Positions 1 through 8,162 of a stretch of 56,631 nt of DNA are shown here, in pieces. The notes under the pieces were generated by a model. The model ran no database searches, was not told the DNA's origin, and saw nothing but the letters and a program-made list of their open reading frames with translations. Where the stretch lies: NCBI GenBank assembly GCA_900769325.1, contig CAAGGF010000110.1:1-56631 (forward strand), read 5' to 3'. The translations under genes were made by a program, and so were the position numbers. The DNA comes from Spirochaetia bacterium. Lineage in GTDB: Bacteria; Spirochaetota; Spirochaetia; Treponematales; Treponemataceae. Positions within the stretch are counted from its first letter, which is position 1; every line of letters starts with the position of its first letter.

Positions 1-151
1 ACGAAAAAAATACATTCCTCCGTACGACAGCATTTGGCGTATTACAAATGCAAATTTATTCAGAAAAAAAACTTAATTTTTTGAGGTCTATTATGGACAA
101 AATCGCTTACGAATGACACAATAAAACAGAATTATAAAAAATAGCAAGAAT

Positions 152-868
152 TTAAGATTCTTCGATTAATTTTCTATAGGCAAGTTCCGCGGCTTTCTGT
201 TCTGCATCTTTTTTTGAAAACCCCGAACACGGACCGTAAACTTTATCTGAAAGATGAACTACAACACTGAAAGTCTGCTGATGATCCGGTCCTGAAACTG
301 AAACAATCTGATAAACAGGACATTTTTTGCATTTTTTCTGATATAATTCCTGAAGCAAGGTTTTAAAATCTTTTCCACCTGAATTCTGAACTTTGCGTAT
401 TTCTGGAATTATAAAAGAAAGGACATATTTTTCAGCAGCGTCAAAACCCGAATCAAGATAATACGCCCCGATTACCGCTTCCATACAATCTGCAAGAATC
501 GCAGGCTTTTTTCTTCCACCGCTGCACTCTTCGCCGTGACCTAAAACAAGCATTCTGTCTATCCCGAATTTTAAGGCAATAGGTGCAAGTGATTTTTCAG
601 AAACGACGACAGACTTAATTTTTGCAAGGTCGCCTTCCGGATTATTTTTCATATCGCTGTAAAGAAAATCTGCAGTTGCAAGCCCTAAAACAGAATCACC
701 TAAAAACTCAAGGCGTTCATTGTTGTAATGCCTTAAATTTACATTTTCATTTGAATACGAACGGTGATGAAAAGCGAGTTCAAGAAGTTCCAGTTTTTTA
801 AACTTTAACTTTAGAGGCTTGCAAAAATCTATTAACTGCTTTTTTCTTTCAGATGATATCATTTCCAT
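152..868 (-). CDS. rnc: Ribonuclease III
   Basis: Endonuclease that cleaves double-stranded RNA, processing rRNA precursors and structured mRNAs in the cytoplasm. The N-terminal catalytic domain carries the RNase III signature NERLEFLGDSVL, and the second acidic cluster is visible in DCMEAVIGAYYLDSG. The C-terminal part is a double-stranded RNA-binding domain ending KKDAEQKAAELAYRKL. The reading frame is open further upstream, but a near-consensus promoter lies inside that extension, so I start at the ATG at 868 (238 residues, normal for the family); the ATG at 862 is equally possible. There is no Shine-Dalgarno sequence and the predicted transcript starts only a few bases before the ATG. It sits downstream of rpmF-acpP, the treponemal order, but behind its own promoter. 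Function is secure; the exact start is not. Confidence 0.95.
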   Translation of the reverse strand: MEMISSERKKQLIDFCKPLKLKFKKLELLELAFHHRSYSNENVNLRHYNNERLEFLGDSVLGLATADFLYSDMKNNPEGDLAKIKSVVVSEKSLAPIALKFGIDRMLVLGHGEECSGGRKKPAILADCMEAVIGAYYLDSGFDAAEKYVLSFIIPEIRKVQNSGGKDFKTLLQELYQKKCKKCPVYQIVSVSGPDHQQTFSVVVHLSDKVYGPCSGFSKKDAEQKAAELAYRKLIEES

Positions 869-877
869 TTCAAAATG

Positions 878-907
878 ATTATAGCGAAATAGAAAAAAGA
901 CTGTCAA
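878..907 (-). promoter_or_regulatory. Sigma70-type promoter of rnc
   Basis: On the minus strand TTGACA (902-907) is followed by an 18-bp spacer and TATAAT (878-883). Transcription is predicted to begin near 871, just before the ATG at 868, leaving essentially no leader. Confidence 0.75.
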
Positions 908-910
908 TGA

Positions 911-937
911 AAAAAAAAGACTGCATTACGCAGCCTT
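911..937 (-). terminator. Terminator after acpP
   Basis: Minus-strand hairpin AAGGCTGC-gtaat-GCAGTCTT (one G-T pair) followed by a run of T. It separates the rpmF-acpP transcript from rnc, which restarts at its own promoter immediately downstream. Confidence 0.8.
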
Positions 938-962
938 TTGAAATTTGAAAAATCAAATTAAT

Positions 963-1199
963 TTATTTTGTTTCTGATTTGATGAAATCATAAGCATCGC
1001 GAACTGTTTCAAATTCATTTGCTTTTTCATCAGGAATCTTTACACCAAACTGTTCTTCGATTTCGTAAACAAGTTCATAAGTGTCCAAGCTATCTGCACC
1101 TAAGTCGCCACGGAAAGAAGAATCCAATGTAATCTGGCTTTCATCTTTTTCAAGTTTTTCAGCAATAATTTTCTGCATTTTCTGGAATAATTCGTCCAT
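963..1199 (-). CDS. acpP: Acyl carrier protein
   Basis: Small acidic carrier of growing acyl chains in fatty acid synthesis. The 78 residues contain the phosphopantetheine attachment motif GADSLD, with the serine near residue 37, followed by the conserved ELVYEIEEQFG helix and IPDE. Length and motif spacing are standard. An AGGAG Shine-Dalgarno sequence precedes the ATG. It follows rpmF closely, as in many bacteria where L32 is encoded beside fatty acid synthesis genes, and the two are probably co-transcribed from the promoter upstream of rpmF to the terminator at 911-937. The attached group would be supplied by coenzyme A, whose synthesis gene coaD lies just upstream. Confidence 0.97.
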   Translation of the reverse strand: MDELFQKMQKIIAEKLEKDESQITLDSSFRGDLGADSLDTYELVYEIEEQFGVKIPDEKANEFETVRDAYDFIKSETK

Positions 1200-1241
1200 T
1201 TTATACTCCTAATTAAACAAGCACTTAGAGTGCCTTATTTT

Positions 1242-1430
1242 TTAACCATTTACTTCAGGTGTAATTACCTGTCGTCCACGGTAGAAACCACATTTAGGGC
1301 ACACGCGATGCGACTGAACAAGATTGCCGCAGTTACTGCATTCTGTAAGCTGAGGAGCTGTCAATTTCATGTTGATTGTCTGACGTCTCTTTGTTACAGC
1401 CTTAGATGTTTTGGATCTTGGTACTGCCAT
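1242..1430 (-). CDS. rpmF: 50S ribosomal protein L32
   Basis: Small protein of the large ribosomal subunit. The 62 residues begin with the family signature MAVPRSKTSKAVTKRR and contain a zinc ribbon (CSNCGN and CPKCGF), so this is the zinc-binding C+ form. A GAGG Shine-Dalgarno sequence precedes the ATG. A sigma70-like promoter lies about 50 bp upstream, and acpP follows within 45 bp, consistent with an rpmF-acpP operon. Confidence 0.97.
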   Translation of the reverse strand: MAVPRSKTSKAVTKRRQTINMKLTAPQLTECSNCGNLVQSHRVCPKCGFYRGRQVITPEVNG

Positions 1431-1481
1431 ATATAAACCTCGCTATTAATTTTGATAATATTCTGATTAACTGTGAATATT

Positions 1482-1511
1482 ATAATACAACAGTTCCAAT
1501 CAGGTTGTCAA
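1482..1511 (-). promoter_or_regulatory. Promoter of rpmF-acpP
   Basis: Minus-strand TTGACA (1506-1511), 18-bp spacer, TATTAT (1482-1487). It lies between coaD and rpmF with a leader of about 45 nt, and fits separate expression of the rpmF-acpP pair. Confidence 0.6.
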
Positions 1512-1539
1512 TCCATTTTTAACAAATTAAAAGAAAATG

Positions 1540-2028
1540 TCAAGAATCGGGATAAAAAAACTTCTCTTTTAATTTTTTTTCAACGCACGGCGGAACCATA
1601 CCAGAAATGTCTCCATGATATTTTGCAAGTTCCTTGATTGAACTGGATTTCATAAGAAGATATTTCTGTTCAGTTGGAATAAAAAGAGTTTCTATAGAAT
1701 TATTTAATTTATGATTTAAAAGAGAAAGGTCAAATTCGTAAGAAAAATCGCTTACATTCCTTATTCCGCGTAAAAGAACCTTGGATCCAGATTTTTCTGC
1801 ATATTCAACAATCAGGCCGTTCCATGAATGAACTGAAACATTTTTAAAAGCTTTTACGATTTCAGAAAGCATCGAAAGGCGTTCTTCTTCTGAAAACAAA
1901 TATTTTTTATCTGAATTAACAGCGATTACAACATCAACTTCATCAAAAAGTTCCGCTGCCCTTTTTATTATGTTTAAATGTCCGTTTGTCGGCGGATCAA
2001 AAGACCCTGGAAATACAGCTTTTGTCAT
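1540..2028 (-). CDS. coaD: Phosphopantetheine adenylyltransferase
   Basis: Catalyses the fourth step of coenzyme A synthesis, joining 4'-phosphopantetheine to AMP from ATP. The 162 residues open with the nucleotidyltransferase motif PGSFDPPTNGH, whose TNGH is the (T/H)xGH active site. LLRGIRNVSDFSYEFDLSLLN and the C-terminal SSSIKELAKYHGD are typical CoaD segments. The length is the family standard. No clear Shine-Dalgarno sequence is visible. A weak promoter-like pair (TTGTTT, 17 bp, TATTTT) ends 7 nt before the ATG, so this may be another leaderless mRNA. The gene is divergent from the lipoprotein gene at 2084. Confidence 0.97.
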   Translation of the reverse strand: MTKAVFPGSFDPPTNGHLNIIKRAAELFDEVDVVIAVNSDKKYLFSEEERLSMLSEIVKAFKNVSVHSWNGLIVEYAEKSGSKVLLRGIRNVSDFSYEFDLSLLNHKLNNSIETLFIPTEQKYLLMKSSSIKELAKYHGDISGMVPPCVEKKLKEKFFYPDS

Positions 2029-2047
2029 ATTTTATAAAATAAGGCAT

Positions 2048-2076
2048 TTGACGAAATAAAACAAGCATTGTACAAT
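2048..2076 (+). promoter_or_regulatory. Promoter of the lipoprotein gene at 2084
   Basis: TTGACG (2048-2053), 17-bp spacer, TACAAT (2071-2076). The -10 box ends 7 nt before the ATG at 2084, so transcription is predicted to begin at or next to the start codon; there is no Shine-Dalgarno sequence. Confidence 0.6.
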
Positions 2077-2083
2077 TAGAATC

Positions 2084-2650
2084 ATGAACATTACCAAACA
2101 AATTTTAAAAATATCATTTCTTTCAATATTTACTCCTGCATCCTGCTTTTTTTTCCAAAGCTGCAATTCTACAAAAGTAAAAGAACCTGAACCTGTAGTG
2201 CAGGAAGAAAAAACACCTCCTGTAATCGATGAAGAATACCAGCGTTCTACAAAAGAAGTTTCAGATATCTCTTATGAAGAATTTCAGACCGACAAAAAAA
2301 TCATCCTTCAAAAAATCGAAGAACTTTCCGTAATAATGGCTGAATACAACTATTCAGAATGGACAAAATACATCGATGACAATTCAATTTCCTACTGGTC
2401 AAATCAGTCAAACCTTACAAAAGCATCAAAAAGGCTACCTGTAAAAGGATTGAGGCTCAGAACACTTCAGGATTACTTCAAATATGTTTTCGTTCCGGCA
2501 AGAAAAAATCACGAAGTCGAAGAAATCCGCTATATCGACAAAGGCAAAATCAAAGCAGTTCAGGTAAAAGATGAAACCGATGTCGTTTATTACAATTTTC
2601 AAAAAATTAACGGCGAATGGACTGTTGTACTACCAGAATTAGAAAATTAG
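2084..2650 (+). CDS. Putative lipoprotein, unknown function
   Basis: I do not recognise the family. The first 27 residues form a hydrophobic signal ending FFFQSCNS, compatible with a spirochetal lipobox and a lipid-anchored cysteine near residue 27. The next 25 residues are proline- and glutamate-rich, a likely tether. The rest is mixed alpha/beta with no cysteine and contains the phrases YSEWTKYIDDNSISYWS and LRTLQDYFKYVFVPARK. A stretch ending in a tyrosine- and tryptophan-containing strand (VVYYNFQKINGEWTVVLPEL) resembles small NTF2-like or SnoaL-type folds, but that is only an impression. It probably sits in the periplasm or on a membrane surface. Its own promoter and terminator make it a single-gene unit. 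Confidence 0.75.
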   Translation: MNITKQILKISFLSIFTPASCFFFQSCNSTKVKEPEPVVQEEKTPPVIDEEYQRSTKEVSDISYEEFQTDKKIILQKIEELSVIMAEYNYSEWTKYIDDNSISYWSNQSNLTKASKRLPVKGLRLRTLQDYFKYVFVPARKNHEVEEIRYIDKGKIKAVQVKDETDVVYYNFQKINGEWTVVLPELEN

Positions 2651-2666
2651 CCGATAATATAAAAAC

Positions 2667-2692
2667 TCTAAAAACGAATTTTTAGAATTTTT
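2667..2692 (+). terminator. Terminator after the lipoprotein gene
   Basis: Hairpin TCTAAAAA-cgaa-TTTTTAGA (2667-2686) followed by a T-rich stretch, 17 bp after the stop codon. Confidence 0.6.
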
Positions 2693-2732
2693 CAATTTTT
2701 ATAATTCATTTAATTTTGTGAAGGAGCAAAAA

Positions 2733-3479
2733 ATGAACACTAAAAACAAAATCGCAACAATTGTTGCAGCCGCATTACTCTCACACGGAATTTTTGCACA
2801 GGAACAGACAGTGCAGAAACAAAATCAGACTTCAAAATCAGAAACATCTGTTGAACAAGAATACTTAAGCGATATCGACGGTGTTGTAGTTTTAAGCCTT
2901 GCACAGTCTGATGAATACGACAACAAACAGCTTGCAATGCAGATGCTTGAAGCAGCCGTAGACGAAGGCAATACTTCAGAAGATGTCATGAAAGCACTCA
3001 ATCAGCTTGCAGGTGAAGGAATAAATACCCAGTCAAGAACAAACGGTCGTTTGATGAACAATTTTCCTGACATACGCCGCCGTGCCTGCCTTGCACTCGG
3101 AAAAGTAAAAACAGAAGAATCTAAAAACTATCTTTTAAAAGTCGCATGTGCAGAAAACGAACCTTCTGTAATTGCCGCCGCCGTAAACTCGCTTGGCGAA
3201 ATCGGAATCAACAACGGCGATGAAGTCGTAGATGCAATTTCATTTGCAAACAGACGGAACGAAATTCTAAATCCTACATCGTCACTTGCTTTTGAAGTAA
3301 TCGATGCCTATGAAAAACTTGCAGATGTTACTGAAAACAAAAAAATCATCATAGATTCCCTTGCACGCATTGCAGCAGATTATCATTATGTAACTCCTGT
3401 AAGAAACAAGGCATTAAACCTTCTTAAAAAGATGAAAGACACCGGTTCACAGAACAAATCTACTAGCGAAGCAAAATAA
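2733..3479 (+). CDS. Exported HEAT-repeat protein
   Basis: The protein has a cleavable signal peptide (hydrophobic core IATIVAAALLSHGIFA, then QEQ). A low-complexity Gln/Ser/Thr linker follows, then helical pairs that read as HEAT-like repeats, such as PDIRRRACLALGKVKTEESK and EPSVIAAAVNSLGEIG. Such repeats make a curved scaffold for binding other proteins; no catalytic motif is visible. An upstream GTG at 2718 is in frame, but AAGGAG at 2721-2726 sits at the right distance for the ATG at 2733, so I use that start (248 residues). It precedes maf by 12 bp and the two may be co-transcribed. Periplasmic location is inferred from the signal peptide; the partner is unknown. Confidence 0.8.
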   Translation: MNTKNKIATIVAAALLSHGIFAQEQTVQKQNQTSKSETSVEQEYLSDIDGVVVLSLAQSDEYDNKQLAMQMLEAAVDEGNTSEDVMKALNQLAGEGINTQSRTNGRLMNNFPDIRRRACLALGKVKTEESKNYLLKVACAENEPSVIAAAVNSLGEIGINNGDEVVDAISFANRRNEILNPTSSLAFEVIDAYEKLADVTENKKIIIDSLARIAADYHYVTPVRNKALNLLKKMKDTGSQNKSTSEAK

Positions 3480-3491
3480 ACCGGACTTTTT

Positions 3492-4082
3492 ATGGAACCA
3501 ATAATACTCGCTTCTTCCTCACCGCGACGGCAGGAAATTCTAAAATTATTAAATATTCCGTTTCAGGTGATAATCCCCAATACGGATGAAACTATTACGC
3601 AAGGATTTTCACCGGAAGAAGCTTCAGAATTAATTGCAAGACAAAAAATCAGCGAAATAATCCATTCAAGGCCTATGGGTCAAGAAATTCCATGGATTTT
3701 AAGTGCAGATACAATAATTCTTTTCAACGGAAAATTATACGGAAAACCTCAAAACCACGAGGAAGCGTTTAATTTTCTAAAAGAATTTCAAGGAAAGTCA
3801 CACGAAGTTTTAACTTCAATAGTTCTTTACAACGGAAAAACAAAAGAAACCGTTTCAAAAACATGCAGAACAAAAGTTACTTTTGCCCGAATGTCCGATG
3901 AAGAAATCCAATGGTACCTGGACACAGGCGAATGGCACGGAGCAGCAGGCGGCTACAGAATTCAAAGCCTTGCATCATGCTTCATTGAAAAAATCGAAGG
4001 TTCTCAAAGCTGTGTTACAGGCTTGCCAATCCGCGAACTTTATGATATGCTCAAAGAACAAGGTTATTCTATTTTAGAATAA
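3492..4082 (+). CDS. maf: Maf family nucleoside triphosphate pyrophosphatase
   Basis: House-cleaning enzyme that hydrolyses non-canonical or modified nucleoside triphosphates to the monophosphate; related proteins affect septum formation. The Maf signature ILASSSPRRQEIL is at the N-terminus, the catalytic LSADTIILFNGKLYGKP is central, and GEWHGAAGGYRIQ is the usual substrate-loop segment. The 196-residue length is typical. Which nucleotide it prefers (dTTP/UTP or m7GTP type) cannot be decided by eye. It starts 12 bp after the HEAT-repeat gene and has a weak ribosome binding site, suggesting coupled expression. Confidence 0.95.
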   Translation: MEPIILASSSPRRQEILKLLNIPFQVIIPNTDETITQGFSPEEASELIARQKISEIIHSRPMGQEIPWILSADTIILFNGKLYGKPQNHEEAFNFLKEFQGKSHEVLTSIVLYNGKTKETVSKTCRTKVTFARMSDEEIQWYLDTGEWHGAAGGYRIQSLASCFIEKIEGSQSCVTGLPIRELYDMLKEQGYSILE

Positions 4083-4090
4083 ACCTTAAC

Positions 4091-4169
4091 GCTTATGTAT
4101 ATAAGCATAAATCTTCCGTGCAATTATTTGTATCGAGAAACAGAGAATGGGGTAATTTAAAAAATTACC
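4091..4169 (+). promoter_or_regulatory. Structured leader upstream of rpsB
   Basis: Two hairpins lie between maf and rpsB: GCTTAT-gtat-ATAAGC (4091-4106) and GGTAATTT-aaa-AAATTACC (4151-4169). The second ends 1 nt before the GAAGGAG Shine-Dalgarno sequence. Ribosomal protein S2 represses its own rpsB-tsf mRNA in other bacteria, so the second hairpin is a candidate control site. That role is inference. Confidence 0.4.
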
Positions 4170-4185
4170 AGTGAAGGAGTCAATC

Positions 4186-5061
4186 ATGGCTGTAGTTACC
4201 ATGAAAAACCTGCTTGAATCAGGAGTACATTTTGGTCATCAGGTAAAACGCTGGGATCCGCGAATGAAGAAATACATCTTCGCAGAAAGAAACGGAATCC
4301 ACATCATCGACTTGCAGAAAACAATTGCTGCAATCAAAGAAAGTTATGAAGCCGTAAGAAAAATTACTGCTTCAGGAAAATCAGTTCTTTTCGTAGGAAC
4401 TAAAAAACAGGCTCAACAGGCCATCCAAAAAGAAGCTGAACGCTGCGGAATGTTCTATGTAAACAACCGCTGGCTCGGTGGAATGCTTACAAACTTCTCT
4501 ACAATCAAAAGATCACTTTTACGCCTCAAAAAAATCGAAAAAATGGAAGTTGACGGAACTTTTGACAACCTTACGAAAAAAGAAGTTTCCGCTCTCCAGA
4601 AAGAAAAAGCAAAACTTGAAAAGAATCTTGGCGGTATCAAAGAAATGAAAGAACTTCCAGGAGCAATTTTCATCATCGATACTCACAAAGAACAAATTGC
4701 TGTTGCAGAAGCACGCAGAATGGGTATTCCAATTATTGCAGTTGTAGATACAAACTGTAACCCGGAAGGAATTACTTACCCAATTCCAGGAAATGACGAT
4801 GCAATCCGTGCCATTACACTTTTCACTTCAATCATCGCAAATGCCGTTATCGAAACAGACAATGAAAGCGGTTTGAAAATTCTTGAAAACCTTGGTGATG
4901 AAGACGAAGGAATTATGACTGATGCTGCACAAAAAGATGAAGATGTAGAAATCAGCGATTATTCTAACTACGAACCTACAGAACCAAAAGAAGAAGATCT
5001 TGAAGAAGACGATTCTCAGAATCAGCTTGTAGACGAAGATAAACTCTACGAAAACAACTAA
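4186..5061 (+). CDS. rpsB: 30S ribosomal protein S2
   Basis: Component of the small ribosomal subunit needed for S1 docking and initiation. Family motifs are clear: LLESGVHFGHQVKRWDPRMK, IFAERNGIHIIDLQKT, FVNNRWLGGMLTNF (here YVNNRWLGGMLTNF), and PGAIFIIDTHKEQIAVAEA. The start is the ATG at 4186 behind GAAGGAG; a GTG five codons earlier overlaps that ribosome binding site and is rejected. At 291 residues it is longer than E. coli S2 because of a C-terminal tail of about 60 residues rich in Asp and Glu. The tail has no obvious fold and probably extends from the ribosome. It forms an operon with tsf, which starts 17 bp downstream. Confidence 0.97.
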   Translation: MAVVTMKNLLESGVHFGHQVKRWDPRMKKYIFAERNGIHIIDLQKTIAAIKESYEAVRKITASGKSVLFVGTKKQAQQAIQKEAERCGMFYVNNRWLGGMLTNFSTIKRSLLRLKKIEKMEVDGTFDNLTKKEVSALQKEKAKLEKNLGGIKEMKELPGAIFIIDTHKEQIAVAEARRMGIPIIAVVDTNCNPEGITYPIPGNDDAIRAITLFTSIIANAVIETDNESGLKILENLGDEDEGIMTDAAQKDEDVEISDYSNYEPTEPKEEDLEEDDSQNQLVDEDKLYENN

Positions 5062-5078
5062 CTTTAGGAGCAATAAAA

Positions 5079-5912
5079 ATGAATTATACCGCTACAGATG
5101 TAAAAAATCTTCGCGATTCAACAGGAGCCGGATTGCTTGACTGTAAAAAAGCTCTTAACGAAACTAACGGTGACATCGCTGCTGCAGAAAAACTCCTTAA
5201 AGAAAAAGGTCTTGCTGCAATGGCAAACAGAACAGACCGTACTGCAGCCGAAGGACGAATCGTTATTAAACAGGAAGGCAACGCACTTGCTATCGTAGAA
5301 GTTCTTTGCGAAACTGATTTCGTTTCTAATAACCAGGATTTTGTTGATGTTGCAGAAAAAGTATGCGAAGCTACATTGCAAAAGAAAGCTTCAGGTATTT
5401 TAGACGAACACAAAGCATTAATCGATACAATTCTTGTAAAATTCAGGGAAAACATCTCTGTAAAACGTGCAGAATACATCGAAGTTCCGGCTGGCTGTGT
5501 AGTTTCTACTTATGTTCATCACGACCACAAAATCGGTGCTGTAGTTGTAATCAAAGGTTCAGAATCAGATTCAGTTAAAGACTTCGCACATGTATGCTGT
5601 CTTCACCTTGCATCTAACAAACCTGAATACATTACTAAACAGGAAGTACCTCAGTCTTACATCGATGAACAGACAGATATTTTTAAAGCACAGATGGCAG
5701 ACGATGAATCTATGGCTAAAAAACCAGAAAACGTAAAAGAAGGCATTTTAAAAGGAAAAGTAAACAAACTTCTTTCTTCTATATGTTTCATGGATCAGCC
5801 ATACCTTGACAACGAAAAAATCACTGTCACACAGGCTATTCAAGAAGCCGGAAAACAAGCAGGAGCTGATTTATCATTTGAAAAAATCGTGCTCTATGTT
5901 CTTGGAAAATAA
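5079..5912 (+). CDS. tsf: Elongation factor Ts
   Basis: Guanine nucleotide exchange factor that recycles EF-Tu. The N-terminal UBA-like domain carries VKNLRDSTGAGLLDCKKAL, and the core shows the EF-Ts motif VEVLCETDFVSNNQDF that contacts EF-Tu. At 277 residues it has the usual two core subdomains and a C-terminal helix (GADLSFEKIVLYVLGK). A TTTAGGAG Shine-Dalgarno sequence precedes the ATG. The rpsB-tsf pairing is nearly universal. A weak AT-rich hairpin (about 5950-5975) follows, but I do not regard it as a firm terminator. Confidence 0.97.
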   Translation: MNYTATDVKNLRDSTGAGLLDCKKALNETNGDIAAAEKLLKEKGLAAMANRTDRTAAEGRIVIKQEGNALAIVEVLCETDFVSNNQDFVDVAEKVCEATLQKKASGILDEHKALIDTILVKFRENISVKRAEYIEVPAGCVVSTYVHHDHKIGAVVVIKGSESDSVKDFAHVCCLHLASNKPEYITKQEVPQSYIDEQTDIFKAQMADDESMAKKPENVKEGILKGKVNKLLSSICFMDQPYLDNEKITVTQAIQEAGKQAGADLSFEKIVLYVLGK

Positions 5913-6013
5913 AAATTAAAAAAAGGAAGGTTTCCATAAAAGAAAAATCATCAAAAATTCTTTTAGGGTGCCTTTCTTTTTAAACTTTTAAAATTTTTTA
6001 TCTGGAGATTTTT

Positions 6014-6550
6014 ATGTCAGAAGAAAGAATGGAAAAAACAATTGCATCACTAAAAGATTCATTTAATGCAATCAGGACAGGTCGTGCTTCACAAGCACTT
6101 TTTGACAAAGTACGGGTAGATTATTACGGAACAAAATCTCCACTCAATCAGGTTGCAACAATTTCAATTCCAGAGGCAAGAACGGTAATGATTCAGCCTT
6201 TTGATAAATCGTTAATAACAGAAATTGAAAAAGCAATTTTAACTAGTGACCTTGGATTAAATCCGTCAAACGATGGAAAAGTTATCAGAATTCAGATTCC
6301 TGCACTAACTCAGGAACGCAGAAAAGATCTTGTAAAACAGGCAAAGCAGATTGCAGAAAATTCACGAACTTCAATCAGAAATATCCGCCGCGATGGAAAC
6401 GATGACCTTAAAAAGAAACAGAAAGCCGGCGAAATCACAGAAGACGAATTAAAAACAGAAGAAGACAAACTTCAAAAACTTACAGATAAATATATTGCAG
6501 AAATCAATAAAATCTACGAAACAAAAGAAAAAGAAATAATGGAAGGTTAA
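6014..6550 (+). CDS. frr: Ribosome recycling factor
   Basis: With EF-G it splits post-termination ribosomes. The 178 residues match the family throughout: the N-terminal helix MEKTIASLKDSFNAIRTGRAS, then YYGTKSPLNQVATISIPEARTVMIQPFD, then LTQERRKDLVKQAKQIAE and IRNIRRDGND. A CTGGAG ribosome binding site precedes the ATG. Its stop codon overlaps the uppS start by one base (TAATG), so the two are translationally coupled. In treponemes it leads a run of translation, isoprenoid and envelope genes. Confidence 0.97.
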   Translation: MSEERMEKTIASLKDSFNAIRTGRASQALFDKVRVDYYGTKSPLNQVATISIPEARTVMIQPFDKSLITEIEKAILTSDLGLNPSNDGKVIRIQIPALTQERRKDLVKQAKQIAENSRTSIRNIRRDGNDDLKKKQKAGEITEDELKTEEDKLQKLTDKYIAEINKIYETKEKEIMEG

Positions 6551-7254
6551 TGAATACTGAAACTTCTACCCTTCCCGTTCATATTGGAATCATCATGGAT
6601 GGGAACGGGCGCTGGGCAAAATTACGCAATTTACCTCGCACAAAAGGTCATAGAGAAGGTCTTGATGTTGCAAAAAAAATCGTAAAGGCTGCATCAGACC
6701 TTGGCATAAAATTTGTAACTCTTTATACATTTTCTACAGAAAATTGGAAAAGAACGCAAGAAGAAGTCGGTTATCTTATGACCTTAATAAAAAGCCATTT
6801 AAGGGCAGAATTCAACTTCTATAAAGAAAATAAAATTAAAATTGAACACATTGGAGACATTACCGCTCTTCCTTTAGATGTTCAGACAGAAATTGAAAAC
6901 GCAAAAAAAGATACAAAAGATTTTACAGGAACAACTGTACTTCTTGCAATTAATTACGGAGGAAAAGACGAAATCATACGCGGAATAAAAAAACTTGCCG
7001 CCCAAAAAAAAGATTTTTCTTCCATAACTGAACAGGATTTATCGCTTGCACTTGATACAAAAAATATACCTGATGTTGATTTATTAATCAGAACCGGTGG
7101 AGAATTGCGCTTAAGCAATTTTCTTTTGTGGCAGGCAGCATACGCTGAACTGATTTTTACCGATACATTATGGCCTGATTATACAAAAGAAGAGTTTATA
7201 AAAAACATACAGACTTTCCAGCACAGGACAAGGCGTTTCGGCGGAGTTAAATAA
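6550..7254 (+). CDS. uppS: Isoprenyl transferase (undecaprenyl diphosphate synthase)
   Basis: Condenses isopentenyl diphosphate onto farnesyl diphosphate to make the C55 lipid carrier for peptidoglycan and other glycans. The cis-prenyltransferase motif HIGIIMDGNGRWAK contains the catalytic Asp. TLYTFSTENWKR, INYGGKDEI and DLLIRTGGELRLSNFLLWQ-AYAEL are the other conserved blocks. The 234-residue length is close to normal. It overlaps frr by one base and precedes cdsA by 7 bp. Together with dxr in this operon it links isoprenoid precursor supply to carrier-lipid synthesis. Confidence 0.97.
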   Translation: MNTETSTLPVHIGIIMDGNGRWAKLRNLPRTKGHREGLDVAKKIVKAASDLGIKFVTLYTFSTENWKRTQEEVGYLMTLIKSHLRAEFNFYKENKIKIEHIGDITALPLDVQTEIENAKKDTKDFTGTTVLLAINYGGKDEIIRGIKKLAAQKKDFSSITEQDLSLALDTKNIPDVDLLIRTGGELRLSNFLLWQAAYAELIFTDTLWPDYTKEEFIKNIQTFQHRTRRFGGVK

Positions 7255-7261
7255 GGAAAAT

Positions 7262-8137
7262 ATGAATAAACTTGCACAGAGACTTTTAACATTTTTTATC
7301 GGTATTCCTCTTGTCGTGATGATAATCTTTTTCAGTTTTTTTCATCACCTGCTTCTCAATATCACAGTTGTAATTTTTTCAGTCCTTGCCGCAGTGGAAC
7401 TTCACAGGCTTTTTTCAGAAAATATAAAAATGCCGCCAATCTGGCTTTCTTCAATTTTAAGTGCACTTATGCCGATAACTTCATACTGTGCTCTTATTTT
7501 TATTCCTTCAAATACAGATAATTTTACACACTGGGCTTTTATTCTTTCTGCCCTTATAATGATGTGCTATGAAGTTTTTGCACACAAAACTTTTGAAGAT
7601 TCAAATAAAAGGCTTCCGGCTTCGGTATTTTTAATTTTCTACTGCGGATTTCTTCTAACATTTATAACAAGAATGAGCCTTTTTAAAAATTCAACAATTA
7701 TAATAAGCCTTTTTCTTGTAACGGTTTTTATGAATGACTCTATCGCATGGTTTTTCGGAATGTTATTCGGTAAAAATAACCGAGGCTATGTTCGTGTAAG
7801 TCCAAATAAAAGCATTGCAGGCTTTATCGGCGGCTATTTGGGAGCAATTCTTACATGCCTTATAGCAACTTTCGCTTTTCCGCAACTTTTAGAAACACAA
7901 GATTTAGCACTAAAAATCATAAAGGCCGTTTTACTAGGATTCATAACTGCAACAGCTGCAATCATCGGCGACTTAACGGAATCTGCTTTCAAACGCTCAT
8001 CAAATAAAAAAGATAGCGGAATGCTTATTCCAGGACGCGGAGGAGTTCTTGACTCTTGTGATTCAATTCTTTTTTCTGCACCGATTTTCTACATAGCATT
8101 TTCACTTTTATACAATCCGGTTTTAATTACTGCTTAA
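7262..8137 (+). CDS. cdsA: Phosphatidate cytidylyltransferase
   Basis: Integral membrane enzyme that makes CDP-diacylglycerol from phosphatidate and CTP, the branch point for membrane phospholipids. About eight hydrophobic segments are visible. The C-terminal CdsA signature is present: DLTESAFKRSSNKKDSG followed by IPGRGGVLDSCDS, which supplies the metal-binding aspartates. The 291-residue length is typical. It lies 7 bp after uppS and 25 bp before dxr in the same operon. Confidence 0.95.
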   Translation: MNKLAQRLLTFFIGIPLVVMIIFFSFFHHLLLNITVVIFSVLAAVELHRLFSENIKMPPIWLSSILSALMPITSYCALIFIPSNTDNFTHWAFILSALIMMCYEVFAHKTFEDSNKRLPASVFLIFYCGFLLTFITRMSLFKNSTIIISLFLVTVFMNDSIAWFFGMLFGKNNRGYVRVSPNKSIAGFIGGYLGAILTCLIATFAFPQLLETQDLALKIIKAVLLGFITATAAIIGDLTESAFKRSSNKKDSGMLIPGRGGVLDSCDSILFSAPIFYIAFSLLYNPVLITA

Positions 8138-8162
8138 AATAAACTTTTTATAAGGGAAATTT

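Noticed and set aside
5084..5479. 131-residue minus-strand frame inside tsf
   Set aside because: It is a shadow of a real gene: no ribosome binding site, Ser/Phe-rich composition typical of antisense translation, and tsf is unmistakable on the other strand.
5934..5985. Terminator between tsf and frr
   Set aside because: Only a weak AT-only stem is visible, so rpsB-tsf and frr may be continuous; not listed as a feature.
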